Below, piece after piece: positions 1 through 8,211 of a DNA stretch of 64,000 nucleotides. The notes under the pieces were generated by a model. That model saw nothing but the letters and a program-made list of their open reading frames with translations. It ran no database searches and was not told the origin of the DNA. Position numbers and translations under genes: made by a program. The stretch is from positions 160,261 to 224,260 of the forward strand of contig CAHJWG010000006.1 in NCBI GenBank assembly GCA_903642215.1. The letters are read 5' to 3'. Source of the DNA: Sphingobacteriaceae bacterium. GTDB taxonomy: Bacteria; Bacteroidota; Bacteroidia; Sphingobacteriales; Sphingobacteriaceae. The first letter of the stretch is position 1. Each line of letters starts with the position of its first letter.

Positions 1-1
1 G

Positions 2-241
2 GCCGGAACCTGCTGGATGGCCCATTATTACGCAATTGCAGGTGATTTGATTAAATCGAAAGCAATTATCGATGCTGTTCTCAATTTTAAAAACGATTTG
101 GGTTATTTTAGCGAGGAAGCCGATTTAAACACCGGCCAAATGCTCGGGAACTTCCCGCAAACCTTTGTTCATTCTTCTTTTATCTGTGCTGTAAACGGTT
201 ATAAAATGGCTCTGGCCGGAAAAGACAGCCGGGTTTATTAA
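2..241 (+). CDS. GH15-type glycoside hydrolase (glucoamylase/trehalase-like), C-terminal fragment
   Basis: Open from the window edge, so only the last ~79 codons are present and the start lies upstream. The visible tail has an alternating helical pattern and the segment TGQMLGNFPQTFVHSSFI, which resembles the GNFPQAFSH signature near the end of GH15 enzymes, just after the last helices of the (alpha/alpha)6 barrel. Members hydrolyse alpha-glucosidic bonds in maltodextrin or trehalose. The catalytic glutamates are outside the window, so substrate cannot be judged. Family call rests on this short tail only. Confidence 0.65.
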   Translation, partial: AGTCWMAHYYAIAGDLIKSKAIIDAVLNFKNDLGYFSEEADLNTGQMLGNFPQTFVHSSFICAVNGYKMALAGKDSRVY

Positions 242-332
242 AGCATAAATTTTATTCTGCGGAAAATAGATTAAGCTTTAACCGGATTTAAAGCGAAAAC
301 ATCAAAATAACCGGAAATTTTTAAATTATTCT

Positions 333-350
333 GATGCTTCTTTTACCGGC
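333..350 (+). repeat. Iterated motif copy (GCTTCTTTTA core), plus orientation
   Basis: The sequence reads GATGCTTCTTTTACCGGC. It matches the window consensus at the core and in the YCGG 3' flank. It lies about 90 bp after the stop codon of the GH15-type gene. Confidence 0.75.
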
Positions 351-590
351 AAAAATCTCTTTGTAAAAAGCATTCCGTTCGGATCGTTCATCCAATATTT
401 CTTGTGGTGAAAATGAACTTTAAGACGATACTTTCCCCGGTAAATACTGATTATATTTTATGTTTCAACTTAAAACCGGAAGCTATACGCCGGTATTACC
501 AATAATATTTCGGATAAATTTTCGATAAATAAAAAACTGAATTATTATATATATTAGCCTATTATTTCAATGCGAAACCTAAAAAACTAA

Positions 591-606
591 CGGTAAAAGA
601 AGCATG
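591..606 (-). repeat. Iterated motif copy (GCTTCTTTTA core), minus orientation
   Basis: The plus strand reads CGGTAAAAGAAGCATG, the reverse complement of the consensus. It lies 67 bp upstream of the TonB receptor start codon. Confidence 0.75.
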
Positions 607-672
607 CTGATCACTATATTTTTTATCAGGAACTTAAACTCGTCGGCAATATTTTAAGCAAATCCTCTAACA

Positions 673-2859
673 ATGAGTAGAACTTTTAAATCTGTACTGC
701 TTTTATTAACATTTTTTTTGCTGATTCTTGATTCTAAAGCCCAGCAAAAATCCCTTCAAGATACGCTTAAACTGGATAGCGTAAACATTAAAGCAGCGCG
801 TTTCAGGAATTTACCGGACGTAATCGGTACAAATATTTTTGCCGGTAAAAGAAGCTTTTCCGTTACCCCCGATGCCGGCCGTGCCAACCTTGCCGGCAAT
901 AATGCCCGGATGATTTTTGCGCAGGTTCCGGGTGTAAATGTGTGGGAAATGGATGGTGCAGGCTTACAAATTAATATCGGTACGCGCGGCACAGATACGC
1001 ATCGTTCCATCGAAACCAACATGCGGCAAAATGGCTACAATTTTAATTCGGATATTTTTGGTTACCCGGAAGCGCATTATACGCCGCCTTTTCAGGGGAT
1101 TAGTGAAATTCAGATTGTTCGCGGTTCTGCTGCCTTACAGTTTGGCAGCCAGTTTGGCGGGATGGTAAATTACAAAATAAAAGAAGGCGATACCAGCAAG
1201 GTTTTAGGCGTAGAAAGTGAGCAAAGTGCAGGCTCAAACCGCTTTTTTAATTCCTTTAATGCCGTGGGAGGCAAAAGCGGAAAGTTTACTTATTACAGCT
1301 ATTTTTCTATCCGGAGCGGTGACGGCTGGCGGCCTGATGCTGCCTTTAATTACCAGTCTTTTTATGTTGATTTACGCTACCAATTTAACAGTAAAGGCAG
1401 TATTGCGCTGCAGTTTTCACGGTCTGATTACCGGCAGCAAATTGCAGGCGGATTAACCGATGCACAGTTTAATGCAGATAGTAGGCAATCTACCCGGTCA
1501 CGTAATTTTTTTAATCCGGAGATTAACCTGCCGGCATTACTTTTTAACTATAACCTAAGTAAAAACACCAGGCTGGAAGTTACTTCCCATGTTTTGATCG
1601 GACAAAGAAACAGCGTGCAGTTTATTGCCAACCCAAATGTGGCAGACACTATAAATACAAGTTCAAAATCCTATAATCCACGGCAGGTTGACCGTGATTA
1701 TTATCATGGTTTTACCACCGAAGCACGGTTGCTGCACCGTTACCATTTGGGTAATTTGTATAGCACATTTACTTCCGGTATCCGGTACTCTACCGAACAT
1801 ACGCAAAGGCAGCAAAAAGGAACAGGCACAACAGCGGCAGATTTTGATCTGTCTTTGATCAAACCTTACGGGATCGACTTAAATCTGCATACTATAAATT
1901 ATGCTGTTTTTGCAGAGAATATCTTCCAGCTCACGCCGGCTTTAAGTATTACACCCGGCTTTCGGTACGAAAATATCAACACCAGCATGACGGGTGTAAT
2001 CAACAATGCAAGTTTTCCGGTATCGTATAAATCCGACCGGCATTTCCCGCTTTTCGGCACCGGTTTGCAGTATCAGGTTGGTGCAGGAAGTCAGTTTTAC
2101 GGTAATATTTCGCAGGCCTACCGCCCGTATATCTACGCCAATGTTACACCTGCTGATCAGTTAGGATTAATCAACCCGAATTTAAAAGACAGCCGCGGCT
2201 ACACCACAGATTTGGGTTACAGAGGGCATTTAAAAAATATTTTCAACTTCGATATTGATGCTTTTTATGTTTATTACGGTAACCGGGTTGGCAACCTCAC
2301 CCAGGTTAACAGCAGTAATCAAACCTATCTTTACACCACCAATATCGGCAACGCAGTTGTAAAAGGCATTGAGGCGTACACAGAAGTCTCTTTACTACAC
2401 ATGTTAAATACGCACGTAAATTACGATTTCAGGCTGTTTAGTTCTTCGGCATATAACCACGCCAGATACACCAGCGGCCAGATTGCGCAGTCCGGCAAAA
2501 ATGTTAGCCTGGCAGGAAACCAAACAGAAGGAACACCGGATTGGATAGAACGTGCCGGACTTACTTTTTTAAACAGGCAATTTACCAGCACTTTGCAGTT
2601 TAGTTACGTTGCAAAAAATTACAGCGATGCTAACAATACTGTTTTCAATGTTACCGGAGCTTCCGGCGTTGTGCCGGCGTACCACGTTTTTGATTGGGCT
2701 TTTAGCTACACCTTTTTAAGGCACTATCACCTCACCGCAAATGTGAACAATATTTTGGATGCCAGATATTTTACCAGGCGCATCAATATGTATCCGGGTC
2801 CGGGAATTTTGCCTGCCGACGGCAGAAGTTTTAATGTTGGTTTTGGATTGAATTTGTAA
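673..2859 (+). CDS. TonB-dependent outer-membrane receptor, FecA-like
   Basis: This 728-aa protein begins with a signal peptide (hydrophobic core at residues 7-19, cleavage near SKAQQ). A plug domain follows at about residues 30-160, with IQIVRGSAALQFGSQFGG as the conserved plug end before the barrel. The rest is a 22-strand-type outer-membrane barrel rich in aromatic/Asn alternation. It has no carboxypeptidase-like N-terminal domain, which separates it from the SusC protein at 49526. The plug most resembles ferric-citrate/siderophore receptors of the FecA type, so energised import of an iron chelate is likely. The ligand cannot be read from sequence. It stands alone: no FecR or sigma factor gene is adjacent. 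The ATG at 673 is the only start giving a proper signal peptide. Confidence 0.85.
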   Translation: MSRTFKSVLLLLTFFLLILDSKAQQKSLQDTLKLDSVNIKAARFRNLPDVIGTNIFAGKRSFSVTPDAGRANLAGNNARMIFAQVPGVNVWEMDGAGLQINIGTRGTDTHRSIETNMRQNGYNFNSDIFGYPEAHYTPPFQGISEIQIVRGSAALQFGSQFGGMVNYKIKEGDTSKVLGVESEQSAGSNRFFNSFNAVGGKSGKFTYYSYFSIRSGDGWRPDAAFNYQSFYVDLRYQFNSKGSIALQFSRSDYRQQIAGGLTDAQFNADSRQSTRSRNFFNPEINLPALLFNYNLSKNTRLEVTSHVLIGQRNSVQFIANPNVADTINTSSKSYNPRQVDRDYYHGFTTEARLLHRYHLGNLYSTFTSGIRYSTEHTQRQQKGTGTTAADFDLSLIKPYGIDLNLHTINYAVFAENIFQLTPALSITPGFRYENINTSMTGVINNASFPVSYKSDRHFPLFGTGLQYQVGAGSQFYGNISQAYRPYIYANVTPADQLGLINPNLKDSRGYTTDLGYRGHLKNIFNFDIDAFYVYYGNRVGNLTQVNSSNQTYLYTTNIGNAVVKGIEAYTEVSLLHMLNTHVNYDFRLFSSSAYNHARYTSGQIAQSGKNVSLAGNQTEGTPDWIERAGLTFLNRQFTSTLQFSYVAKNYSDANNTVFNVTGASGVVPAYHVFDWAFSYTFLRHYHLTANVNNILDARYFTRRINMYPGPGILPADGRSFNVGFGLNL

Positions 2860-2919
2860 GAAAGCCCGATACTTGTTTTACCGTAGTAATTTCTGTAATG
2901 AAACTTCCCAACTAACTAT

Positions 2920-3993
2920 TTACTTCCAGGCATTCCTTAAAAACCTAATCCAGTTTTCATGTAAAATATTGTTAATATCCGCTGGAGAATAACCTCGCGC
3001 AGCTAATAAATCCTCCAGTTTTTGCAGATCAGCAATTGTTTCCAGATCATACGGACATTGTTCGCGGCCGAAAGCACCATCCAGATCAGAACCGATCCCA
3101 ACATGCAAACAATTACCGGCCAACTGGCAAATATAATCCAGGTGATCAATCACTTTATCCAAATTACAGTCCATTGCTTTCGGGTCTGATTTTCCGCGAA
3201 CCCAATTTGGCACCATCATCCAGGCATCCATCGCGCCGCCAATTACTGCGCCGCGATCAATCAAAGCTTTAATCTGATCATCACTAAACTGCCGGTTGTG
3301 GTTTACCAGCGCGCGGCAATTATTATGGCTCGCCCAAATATGTCCGTTAAAGTGATCCAAAGCTTCCCAAAAACTGTCATCGCATAAATGTGTAGCATCT
3401 AAAATAATGTTCAATTCCTCCATTTTTCGCAGCAACTCCTGCCCTTTTGCGCCCATAAAACCGGTTGCATCCGTGCCTTGCGCATATCTTCCCGGTCCGT
3501 AATGCGCAGGGCCAACCGCACGCAAACCATCCTGATAAGCTTTCTCTAAGTGTTGCATGGAAATAATCGAATCCGCACCTTCCAGGCTCAAAATATAGCC
3601 AATTGGTTTTTTTTCTGCGGAGGAAGTTTTATCTTCCCACAAATTCAAATGCTTTTCCAGCGAATCTAAATCATTAATTTGCACCATTTCGCCTGCAAAT
3701 TCCATCGCTTTGTACCAAGCCAATTGCCCTTGCGTTTGCGCCCAGGCTTGTTCCGGCGAGTGCCAGCCCGGAAGCGGGTTTTCCGGTGAAACATAACGTG
3801 CAATTTGCGTAGCCACCACCAAACCGATGTTGCCTTTGCGCAGTTCGAGCAGCGAAACCACGGCTTTGGCACGATCAGGTTTATCGGTTAAACCAACTTC
3901 GCGCGCGTTTATTTCGGCAACAGGTTTGGTTAAATCCCGGTTCCATTCCAGCGCATTCATACTTAGGTCGAGGTGTGCATCAACAATAAACAT
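2920..3993 (-). CDS. Membrane-dipeptidase-type M19 peptidase
   Basis: This 357-aa TIM-barrel enzyme belongs to the amidohydrolase-like M19 family (renal dipeptidase). Metal ligands are visible: H7 and D9 in VDAHLD, E138 in LSLEGAD, and H202 and H223 in the middle barrel strands, followed by the conserved GIGSDLDGAFG segment. Bacterial members cleave dipeptides, including those with a C-terminal D-residue. No signal peptide is present, so it acts in the cytoplasm. It is the last gene of the minus-strand D-amino-acid operon, only 7 bp after the D-threonine aldolase-like gene. This suggests a role in feeding D-amino acids or D-containing dipeptides to that enzyme. Confidence 0.85.
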   Translation of the reverse strand: MFIVDAHLDLSMNALEWNRDLTKPVAEINAREVGLTDKPDRAKAVVSLLELRKGNIGLVVATQIARYVSPENPLPGWHSPEQAWAQTQGQLAWYKAMEFAGEMVQINDLDSLEKHLNLWEDKTSSAEKKPIGYILSLEGADSIISMQHLEKAYQDGLRAVGPAHYGPGRYAQGTDATGFMGAKGQELLRKMEELNIILDATHLCDDSFWEALDHFNGHIWASHNNCRALVNHNRQFSDDQIKALIDRGAVIGGAMDAWMMVPNWVRGKSDPKAMDCNLDKVIDHLDYICQLAGNCLHVGIGSDLDGAFGREQCPYDLETIADLQKLEDLLAARGYSPADINNILHENWIRFLRNAWK

Positions 3994-4000
3994 TGTGTTT

Positions 4001-5110
4001 TTATAAGGTGATTTTTCGGTTTCGGGCCAAGGTTTCCCAGCTGCCGGTTATTTCGTTATTTTCTATAGTGATGCCAAACTGATGCAAAGCAACCGTTGGG
4101 CAAATATGGTAAGGCAATCCGTATAAAATATCGCCGATTTTGTAGGGATGATTTTCACCTGCATCAGCAACCAAATGTTCTTCGCTGTGGCTAATAAGTT
4201 GTAGTTCCGGCGCGTTTAAAAACCGGACACGGTGCTGCAAATCACTTTCGGAAGCTACGGATTTATGGCCCAAATCGATACAGATTTTCGTTTCATCCGG
4301 TAGCGAAACTACGCGGGCAACCACCAAAGCGGCCGGCAAAAAAGGTTGTTCCGCAAAATGCTGCTGATAACCGTCGTCCCAATAAATAAAAGTGCCGGGA
4401 CTACATTCTACATCCGTTTCTTCCGCATAAAACGGAAAAGTTGGTGTGCCGCCTGCAATAATTCTAACAGAAGAAAAACCTTTTTCCAGTAATTCCTGCC
4501 ATACTATTTTTACCTGCATAAAAGCAGTATGCCATTGTGTTCTGCGGATTTCCAGATTCGGTTCGTGAATATGGCCGTCGTAAGCGTGCAAACCCAAAGG
4601 CTGCAATGCTGTTTTTATCGCACAAAATTCATAAAGCTCAACGGCTTGTTTTGGATTGATGCCCGTGCGGTTCATACCAACATTTACATCGACATAAACT
4701 TTGATTTGGGTTGAATTTTGACTGGCAATTTCGTTCAGTTTTTCTGCGGAGAAGTGATTATCCACCAAACAGGAAAAATCGGTTTCGGAATACTTTTTCA
4801 TCAATTCCAAAAAACGGAAAACGTTTGCGCCAACCGGCTGATAAGCCAGCAAAACATCCGGCACGCCGGCTAAACCAAGCATTTCCGCTTCGGCAATCGT
4901 CGCGCATTTAAACTTGCCGATGCCAGATTTCAGCATTAACAAAACCGGCTCAATGGCTTTGCAGGTTTTAATATGTGGCCGCAAACGATCTGCATCATCA
5001 ATCCGGCTAATCAGTAAATCAATATTTTGCTGTACACGATTTGGGTAGATAACCAGCGCGGGCGTTTGCAGGTTTTCCGTGTTATTTATTTGATACCAGG
5101 AACTGGACAT
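4001..5110 (-). CDS. D-serine dehydratase / D-threonine aldolase-like PLP enzyme (fold type III)
   Basis: This 369-aa protein has the alanine-racemase-like N-terminal PLP barrel. The cofactor lysine is expected at about K48 in the segment LRPHIKTCK. The C-terminal beta domain carries a metal pair H335 and C337 (PYHICPTV). An H-x-C pair is typical of the zinc-dependent eukaryote-type D-serine dehydratase (DSD1), whereas D-threonine aldolases usually have H-x-D. This favours beta-elimination of D-serine or 3-hydroxy-D-amino acids over the aldolase reaction, but it is inference. D-serine dehydration releases an enamine/imine, the substrate of the RidA protein encoded upstream. The start codon abuts an iterated-motif copy that occupies the spacer to the PIN gene. 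Confidence 0.8.
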   Translation of the reverse strand: MSSSWYQINNTENLQTPALVIYPNRVQQNIDLLISRIDDADRLRPHIKTCKAIEPVLLMLKSGIGKFKCATIAEAEMLGLAGVPDVLLAYQPVGANVFRFLELMKKYSETDFSCLVDNHFSAEKLNEIASQNSTQIKVYVDVNVGMNRTGINPKQAVELYEFCAIKTALQPLGLHAYDGHIHEPNLEIRRTQWHTAFMQVKIVWQELLEKGFSSVRIIAGGTPTFPFYAEETDVECSPGTFIYWDDGYQQHFAEQPFLPAALVVARVVSLPDETKICIDLGHKSVASESDLQHRVRFLNAPELQLISHSEEHLVADAGENHPYKIGDILYGLPYHICPTVALHQFGITIENNEITGSWETLARNRKITL

Positions 5111-5127
5111 GCTGTTTTTATCGGTAT
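5108..5127 (+). repeat. Iterated motif copy (GCTGTTTTTA form) touching a start codon
   Basis: Reads CATGCTGTTTTTATCGGTAT; the first three bases are the reverse-complemented ATG of the D-serine dehydratase-like gene. The motif fills nearly all of the 21-bp gap to the PIN gene. Confidence 0.8.
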
Positions 5128-5131
5128 AAAT

Positions 5132-5503
5132 TTAGGCAATTGCTAAACCTTCAATCCGCTCAAAATGCTTTTTGTTTAGCGTAACGATAGGCAAATTGTG
5201 TGTGATGCAAGTGGCTGCAATAAAAATATCACGAAATTCTATGAGTTGGTTTTTGGCTTTTAGCTGAAGAAATATTTCAGCTGCTTTTACTGCAATCAAA
5301 TCCGTAAATGGTAATACTTCTATGCCTTGTAAAAGCGTATCAACACTGTCTTCTTTTTCTATCGTTGTTGCACCGATGTAAAGTTCGTATGAGGTTACAG
5401 AGGATATAGAAATATTGCTTTGTTTTATGTATTGATAGAAAACTGTAGAAAACTTATCTTTTGTTCTAATGTGCTGGATAATAACGCTCGTATCAACAAT
5501 CAT
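5132..5503 (-). CDS. PIN-domain ribonuclease toxin (VapC type)
   Basis: This 123-aa protein has the layout of a VapC toxin. It has acidic residues in VDTSVI (D4) and in SYELYIG, then a downstream acidic residue in FRDIFIAA, followed by the final TLNKKHFERI segment that closes the PIN fold. Length is normal for the family. VapC toxins are Mg-dependent RNases that cut tRNA or rRNA when free of antitoxin. The gene overlaps the preceding antitoxin gene by 4 bp (ATGA), which is typical of TA operons. The pair sits inside an otherwise metabolic operon, between ridA and the PLP enzyme, so it looks like an insertion. Confidence 0.8.
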   Translation of the reverse strand: MIVDTSVIIQHIRTKDKFSTVFYQYIKQSNISISSVTSYELYIGATTIEKEDSVDTLLQGIEVLPFTDLIAVKAAEIFLQLKAKNQLIEFRDIFIAATCITHNLPIVTLNKKHFERIEGLAIA

Positions 5504-5709
5504 TGTACAGTTGTTAAACCGTTCATTGTTTTGATAGCTTCTTCAAAAGCGTTAACATCTTCTTCACTCCAAGCAGGCATTTCTGTTATTTTTTTTAGGT
5601 AAGCCTCCTTTTCCATCGGATTCCATTCAATCGCTACACCCAGTTCTTTTAACAATGCTTTTACCAAAGCGCTTTTTGCTTCCGGTACATGAATAACTAA
5701 CTTTTCCAT
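5500..5709 (-). CDS. Antitoxin partner of the PIN toxin
   Basis: This 69-aa acidic protein overlaps the PIN toxin start by 4 bp and precedes it, the usual antitoxin-first order. It has an N-terminal beta strand (KLVIHVPEAKSALVKALLK) followed by helices and an acidic C-terminal tail rich in Glu/Asp, as expected for a partner that wraps the toxin. I cannot assign it to a specific DNA-binding class (AbrB, RHH or Phd). The functional call rests on position, size and the neighbouring PIN gene. Confidence 0.65.
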   Translation of the reverse strand: MEKLVIHVPEAKSALVKALLKELGVAIEWNPMEKEAYLKKITEMPAWSEEDVNAFEEAIKTMNGLTTVQ

Positions 5710-5741
5710 ATAGCTAATTTACTGAATTTCTTGAAAGAACC

Positions 5742-5760
5742 GATGCTGTTTTTACCGCAT
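5742..5760 (+). repeat. Iterated motif copy (GCTGTTTTTA form) between ridA and the toxin pair
   Basis: Reads GATGCTGTTTTTACCGCAT. It lies in the 63-bp spacer between the end of ridA and the start of the antitoxin gene. Confidence 0.75.
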
Positions 5761-5772
5761 AATTTTTTAACA

Positions 5773-6243
5773 TCACCACAATTCCATCAAAGCTTCAATT
5801 TCTACGGGAATATTATCAGGCAACGAGCCAAAACCAACGGCACTGCGTACACCGATTCCGTTTTCTTCACCCCAAATCTGTGCAAAAAGTTCACTGCAAC
5901 CATTGATGATGAACGGATGTTTTTCAAAATCCGAAGTACAATTAACCATGCCTAAAACTTTGATTACCCGTTTTACTTTATCTAAACTGCCCAGATTGGT
6001 TTTGATGGTAGATAAAATAGTTAAGCCGACCTGGCGCGCGGCCAGTTTTCCATCTTCCTGGCTAATGCTTTCGCCGATGCGGCCGATGATTAAACTTTTA
6101 TCATCCTGAACCGGTCCGTGGCCGGAGATATACAAATATTTGCCGTCGACGAGGTAAGGTTTGTAAACGCCGAGCGGTTTTGGCGCGGGCGGCAGGGTTA
6201 ATCCTAATTCTTCAAAACGCTCGTCTGCTGTTAAATTTTCCAT
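5773..6243 (-). CDS. ridA: RidA-family enamine/imine deaminase
   Basis: This 156-aa protein carries the RidA/YjgF signature GVRSAVGFGSLPDNIPVEIE, with the catalytic-pocket arginine at R133 and the glutamate at E150. RidA proteins hydrolyse reactive 2-aminoacrylate-type enamines to ketoacids and ammonia. The N-terminal ~20 residues are an extension beyond the ~130-aa classic RidA, seen in the longer subgroup that lies near amino-acid catabolic genes. The placement fits: the PLP enzyme two genes downstream would generate such an enamine. The gap to the upstream permease gene is 13 bp and consists entirely of one iterated-motif copy. Confidence 0.85.
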   Translation of the reverse strand: MENLTADERFEELGLTLPPAPKPLGVYKPYLVDGKYLYISGHGPVQDDKSLIIGRIGESISQEDGKLAARQVGLTILSTIKTNLGSLDKVKRVIKVLGMVNCTSDFEKHPFIINGCSELFAQIWGEENGIGVRSAVGFGSLPDNIPVEIEALMELW

Positions 6244-6256
6244 GCTGTTTTTATCG
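6241..6256 (+). repeat. Iterated motif copy (GCTGTTTTTA form) forming a complete intergenic spacer
   Basis: Reads CATGCTGTTTTTATCG. CAT is the reverse-complemented ridA start codon, and the next base after the motif begins the reverse-complemented TAA stop of the permease gene. The 13-bp spacer is therefore the motif and nothing else. Confidence 0.85.
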
Positions 6257-7570
6257 TTATAAAATTGTGTTTAATAGGAGAACGCCCACTAAGCCAACCA
6301 AAGAAACAATGGTTTCCATAATTGACCAGGACAAAAAAGTATTTTTTACGCTGAGGTTGAAGTATTCTTTAAAAAGCCAGAAACCGGAATCGTTTACGTG
6401 CGAGAAAGCCAAACTTCCGGCTCCGACAGAAAGCACCATTAAGTTCGGATTGGTATGCGTTACAGTCATAATCGGCAAAATGATACCAACCGTAGTTAAG
6501 CCGGCAACCGTGGCAGAACCTACGCAAACGCGAATTGCTGCGGCAATCAACCAGCCCAAAACAAGTGGCTGGATGTGCAGGTTTTGTAAAAGTGCCGCAA
6601 ACTGCGTGTTCACACCGGTATCCGTTAAAACCTGTTTTAACGCTCCCGAACCGGCAATGATGAGCAGGATGGAAGCAATGTCTTTTACGGCATCAGCATA
6701 AAAATTCATCACTTTAACCATGCTTTTGCCTTGGAAAATACCAAGCGAAAACGTGGCGTAAGTTATGGCGATGATGAGCACGATGGAAGGTGCGGCCAGA
6801 AAGGAAATAAACGGATGGAAATAAGATTTAGCCGGAAAAACGAAGGAAGCAACGGTAGTACTCAACAGCAACAGCACCGGTAAAACAGCTGTAAAAAAGC
6901 TGTTGAAAGTGCTTGGTAATTCGTTTTCCGGTAATTCCTCAGCAACAAAAGATTTTAATGGCTGCGATGGCATCTTTTTTAAAGTGCTTGAAAAAACCGG
7001 GCCGGCCAAAATGATCGCCGGAACGGCCAAAATAATCCCGTAAAATAAAGTTAAACCCATGTTGGCATGAAACTGCGTAACCAACGCGGAAGGCGAAGGA
7101 TGCGGCGGCAAAAAACCATGCGTTACCGAAAGCGCGGCCAGCATGGGCAAACCAACGGCAACCGCCGGCAGCTTATATTTATAAACCACAGAGAAAATTA
7201 AGGGAACCATCAACACGAAACCGATACCGTAAAAAAGCGGGATGCCGATAATAAAGCCAATCGTCATCATGGCCCATTGGATATTTTTTTGTCCGGAAGC
7301 TTGTACAATTACCGTTGCAATCCGCTGTGCGGCACCGCTTACGGCCACTAATTTGCCAAACATCGCACCAAGCGTAATCAGGATAACCAACGACGATAAA
7401 ATATCGCCGATCCCTTTTTCTACCGAGCCGGCAATTTTATCCAGCGGAACGCCCAGCAAAATTCCGGCTGCAATGGCAATCAGCAAAAAAGCCAGAAACG
7501 GATGCACTTTGCAAACACTGATCAGTAAAATTAAGCTTGCAATACAAAGTAGGATGATTAAAAAAGTCAT
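6257..7570 (-). CDS. GntP-family permease (gluconate/D-serine symporter type)
   Basis: This 437-aa integral membrane protein has 12 or more hydrophobic segments from residue 1 onward and no signal peptide. The conserved family segment GFLPPHPSPSALV is present near residue 155. GntP members include gluconate permeases and the D-serine transporter DsdX. The operon downstream (RidA, D-serine dehydratase-like enzyme, M19 dipeptidase) favours a D-amino-acid substrate, but this is contextual inference. It is the first gene of the minus-strand operon, and its promoter should lie between 7571 and the divergent DUF2784 gene. Confidence 0.85.
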   Translation of the reverse strand: MTFLIILLCIASLILLISVCKVHPFLAFLLIAIAAGILLGVPLDKIAGSVEKGIGDILSSLVILITLGAMFGKLVAVSGAAQRIATVIVQASGQKNIQWAMMTIGFIIGIPLFYGIGFVLMVPLIFSVVYKYKLPAVAVGLPMLAALSVTHGFLPPHPSPSALVTQFHANMGLTLFYGIILAVPAIILAGPVFSSTLKKMPSQPLKSFVAEELPENELPSTFNSFFTAVLPVLLLLSTTVASFVFPAKSYFHPFISFLAAPSIVLIIAITYATFSLGIFQGKSMVKVMNFYADAVKDIASILLIIAGSGALKQVLTDTGVNTQFAALLQNLHIQPLVLGWLIAAAIRVCVGSATVAGLTTVGIILPIMTVTHTNPNLMVLSVGAGSLAFSHVNDSGFWLFKEYFNLSVKNTFLSWSIMETIVSLVGLVGVLLLNTIL

Positions 7571-7703
7571 TGATTACAAGTTAAATTTGATCGGTTTAAT
7601 ATTTTATTTTTAACGGAAGTTTTACCGGCGGAAGGTAATGCCATCCGTTGATATTTCAAAAATTAATTATGCCGGCGAACCGGTTTCTACCTGCAATCAA
7701 AAC

Positions 7704-8087
7704 ATGAATCTGAAATTACTCGATCTACTTTTTACGCTGCTTCACCTGCTGATTATCGGTTTTAACCTGTTCGGATGGATCTGGAAACGGACCCGTAAAC
7801 TACATTTCGGCTTCATTTTGTTAACTGCGGCTTGTTGGTTTTTACTGGGAATATGGTTCGGTATCGGTTATTGCCCGGTTACAGAATGGCAGTGGGAAAT
7901 TAAAGAAAAACTGGGCGAACAAAATTTGCCAAACTCATTTATTAAATATTATGCCGACCGGATTTTTAACAGAAATATAGATGCTATTTTTATCGATACA
8001 ATTACAGCAGTTTGTTTTTTTGCAGCCGCCGTAACTTCTATTTATGTCAACTTTTTTTACAAACGAAAAAGACCGGCAGCTTTATAA
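7704..8087 (+). CDS. DUF2784-type small membrane protein
   Basis: This 127-aa protein has three to four transmembrane segments and the DUF2784 landmark CPVTEWQWEIKEKLG, in which a Cys-Pro-x-Thr-x-x-Glu stretch follows the second helix. Function of the family is unknown. An upstream start at 7638 would add 22 polar residues with no family counterpart, so I chose the ATG at 7704, which opens directly into the first membrane helix (MNLKLLDLLFTLLHLL). It is divergent from the permease operon. Confidence 0.75.
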   Translation: MNLKLLDLLFTLLHLLIIGFNLFGWIWKRTRKLHFGFILLTAACWFLLGIWFGIGYCPVTEWQWEIKEKLGEQNLPNSFIKYYADRIFNRNIDAIFIDTITAVCFFAAAVTSIYVNFFYKRKRPAAL

Positions 8088-8110
8088 TCCGGAATAATTT
8101 CAGGGTTAAA

Positions 8111-8135
8111 ACAATGCTTCTTTTATGGCATAAAA
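8111..8135 (+). repeat. Iterated motif copy (GCTTCTTTTA core)
   Basis: The core GCTTCTTTTA is at 8116-8125 and is followed by TGGCATAAAAATC and then CTTAGC. That short tail resembles the interior of the longer repeat elements at 23723 and 25827, so this may be a truncated copy. It lies between convergent genes. Confidence 0.7.
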
Positions 8136-8211
8136 ATCTTAGCCCTTTACTTCAAGCTCCGTTTTCAGTTTAATATCTTCCAAAGAACTGATGGTTAAGC
8201 AAAAATTTAAG

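Larger units (their letters stand above)
242..672. other. 430-bp gene-free interval before the TonB receptor
   Basis: No ORF with coding character is seen. The interval holds two copies of the window-wide iterated motif, one in each orientation (333-350 and 591-606), and an AT-rich stretch around 535-570 that probably contains the promoter of the downstream receptor gene. I found no convincing Bacteroidota -33/-7 pair and no clear terminator for the upstream gene. Confidence 0.5.

Noticed and set aside
756..1022. Minus-strand frame inside the TonB receptor gene, and similar antisense frames in PBP1A, GH92, GH2 and other genes
   Set aside because: They are shadows of genes with clear domain evidence and have no start region or family features.
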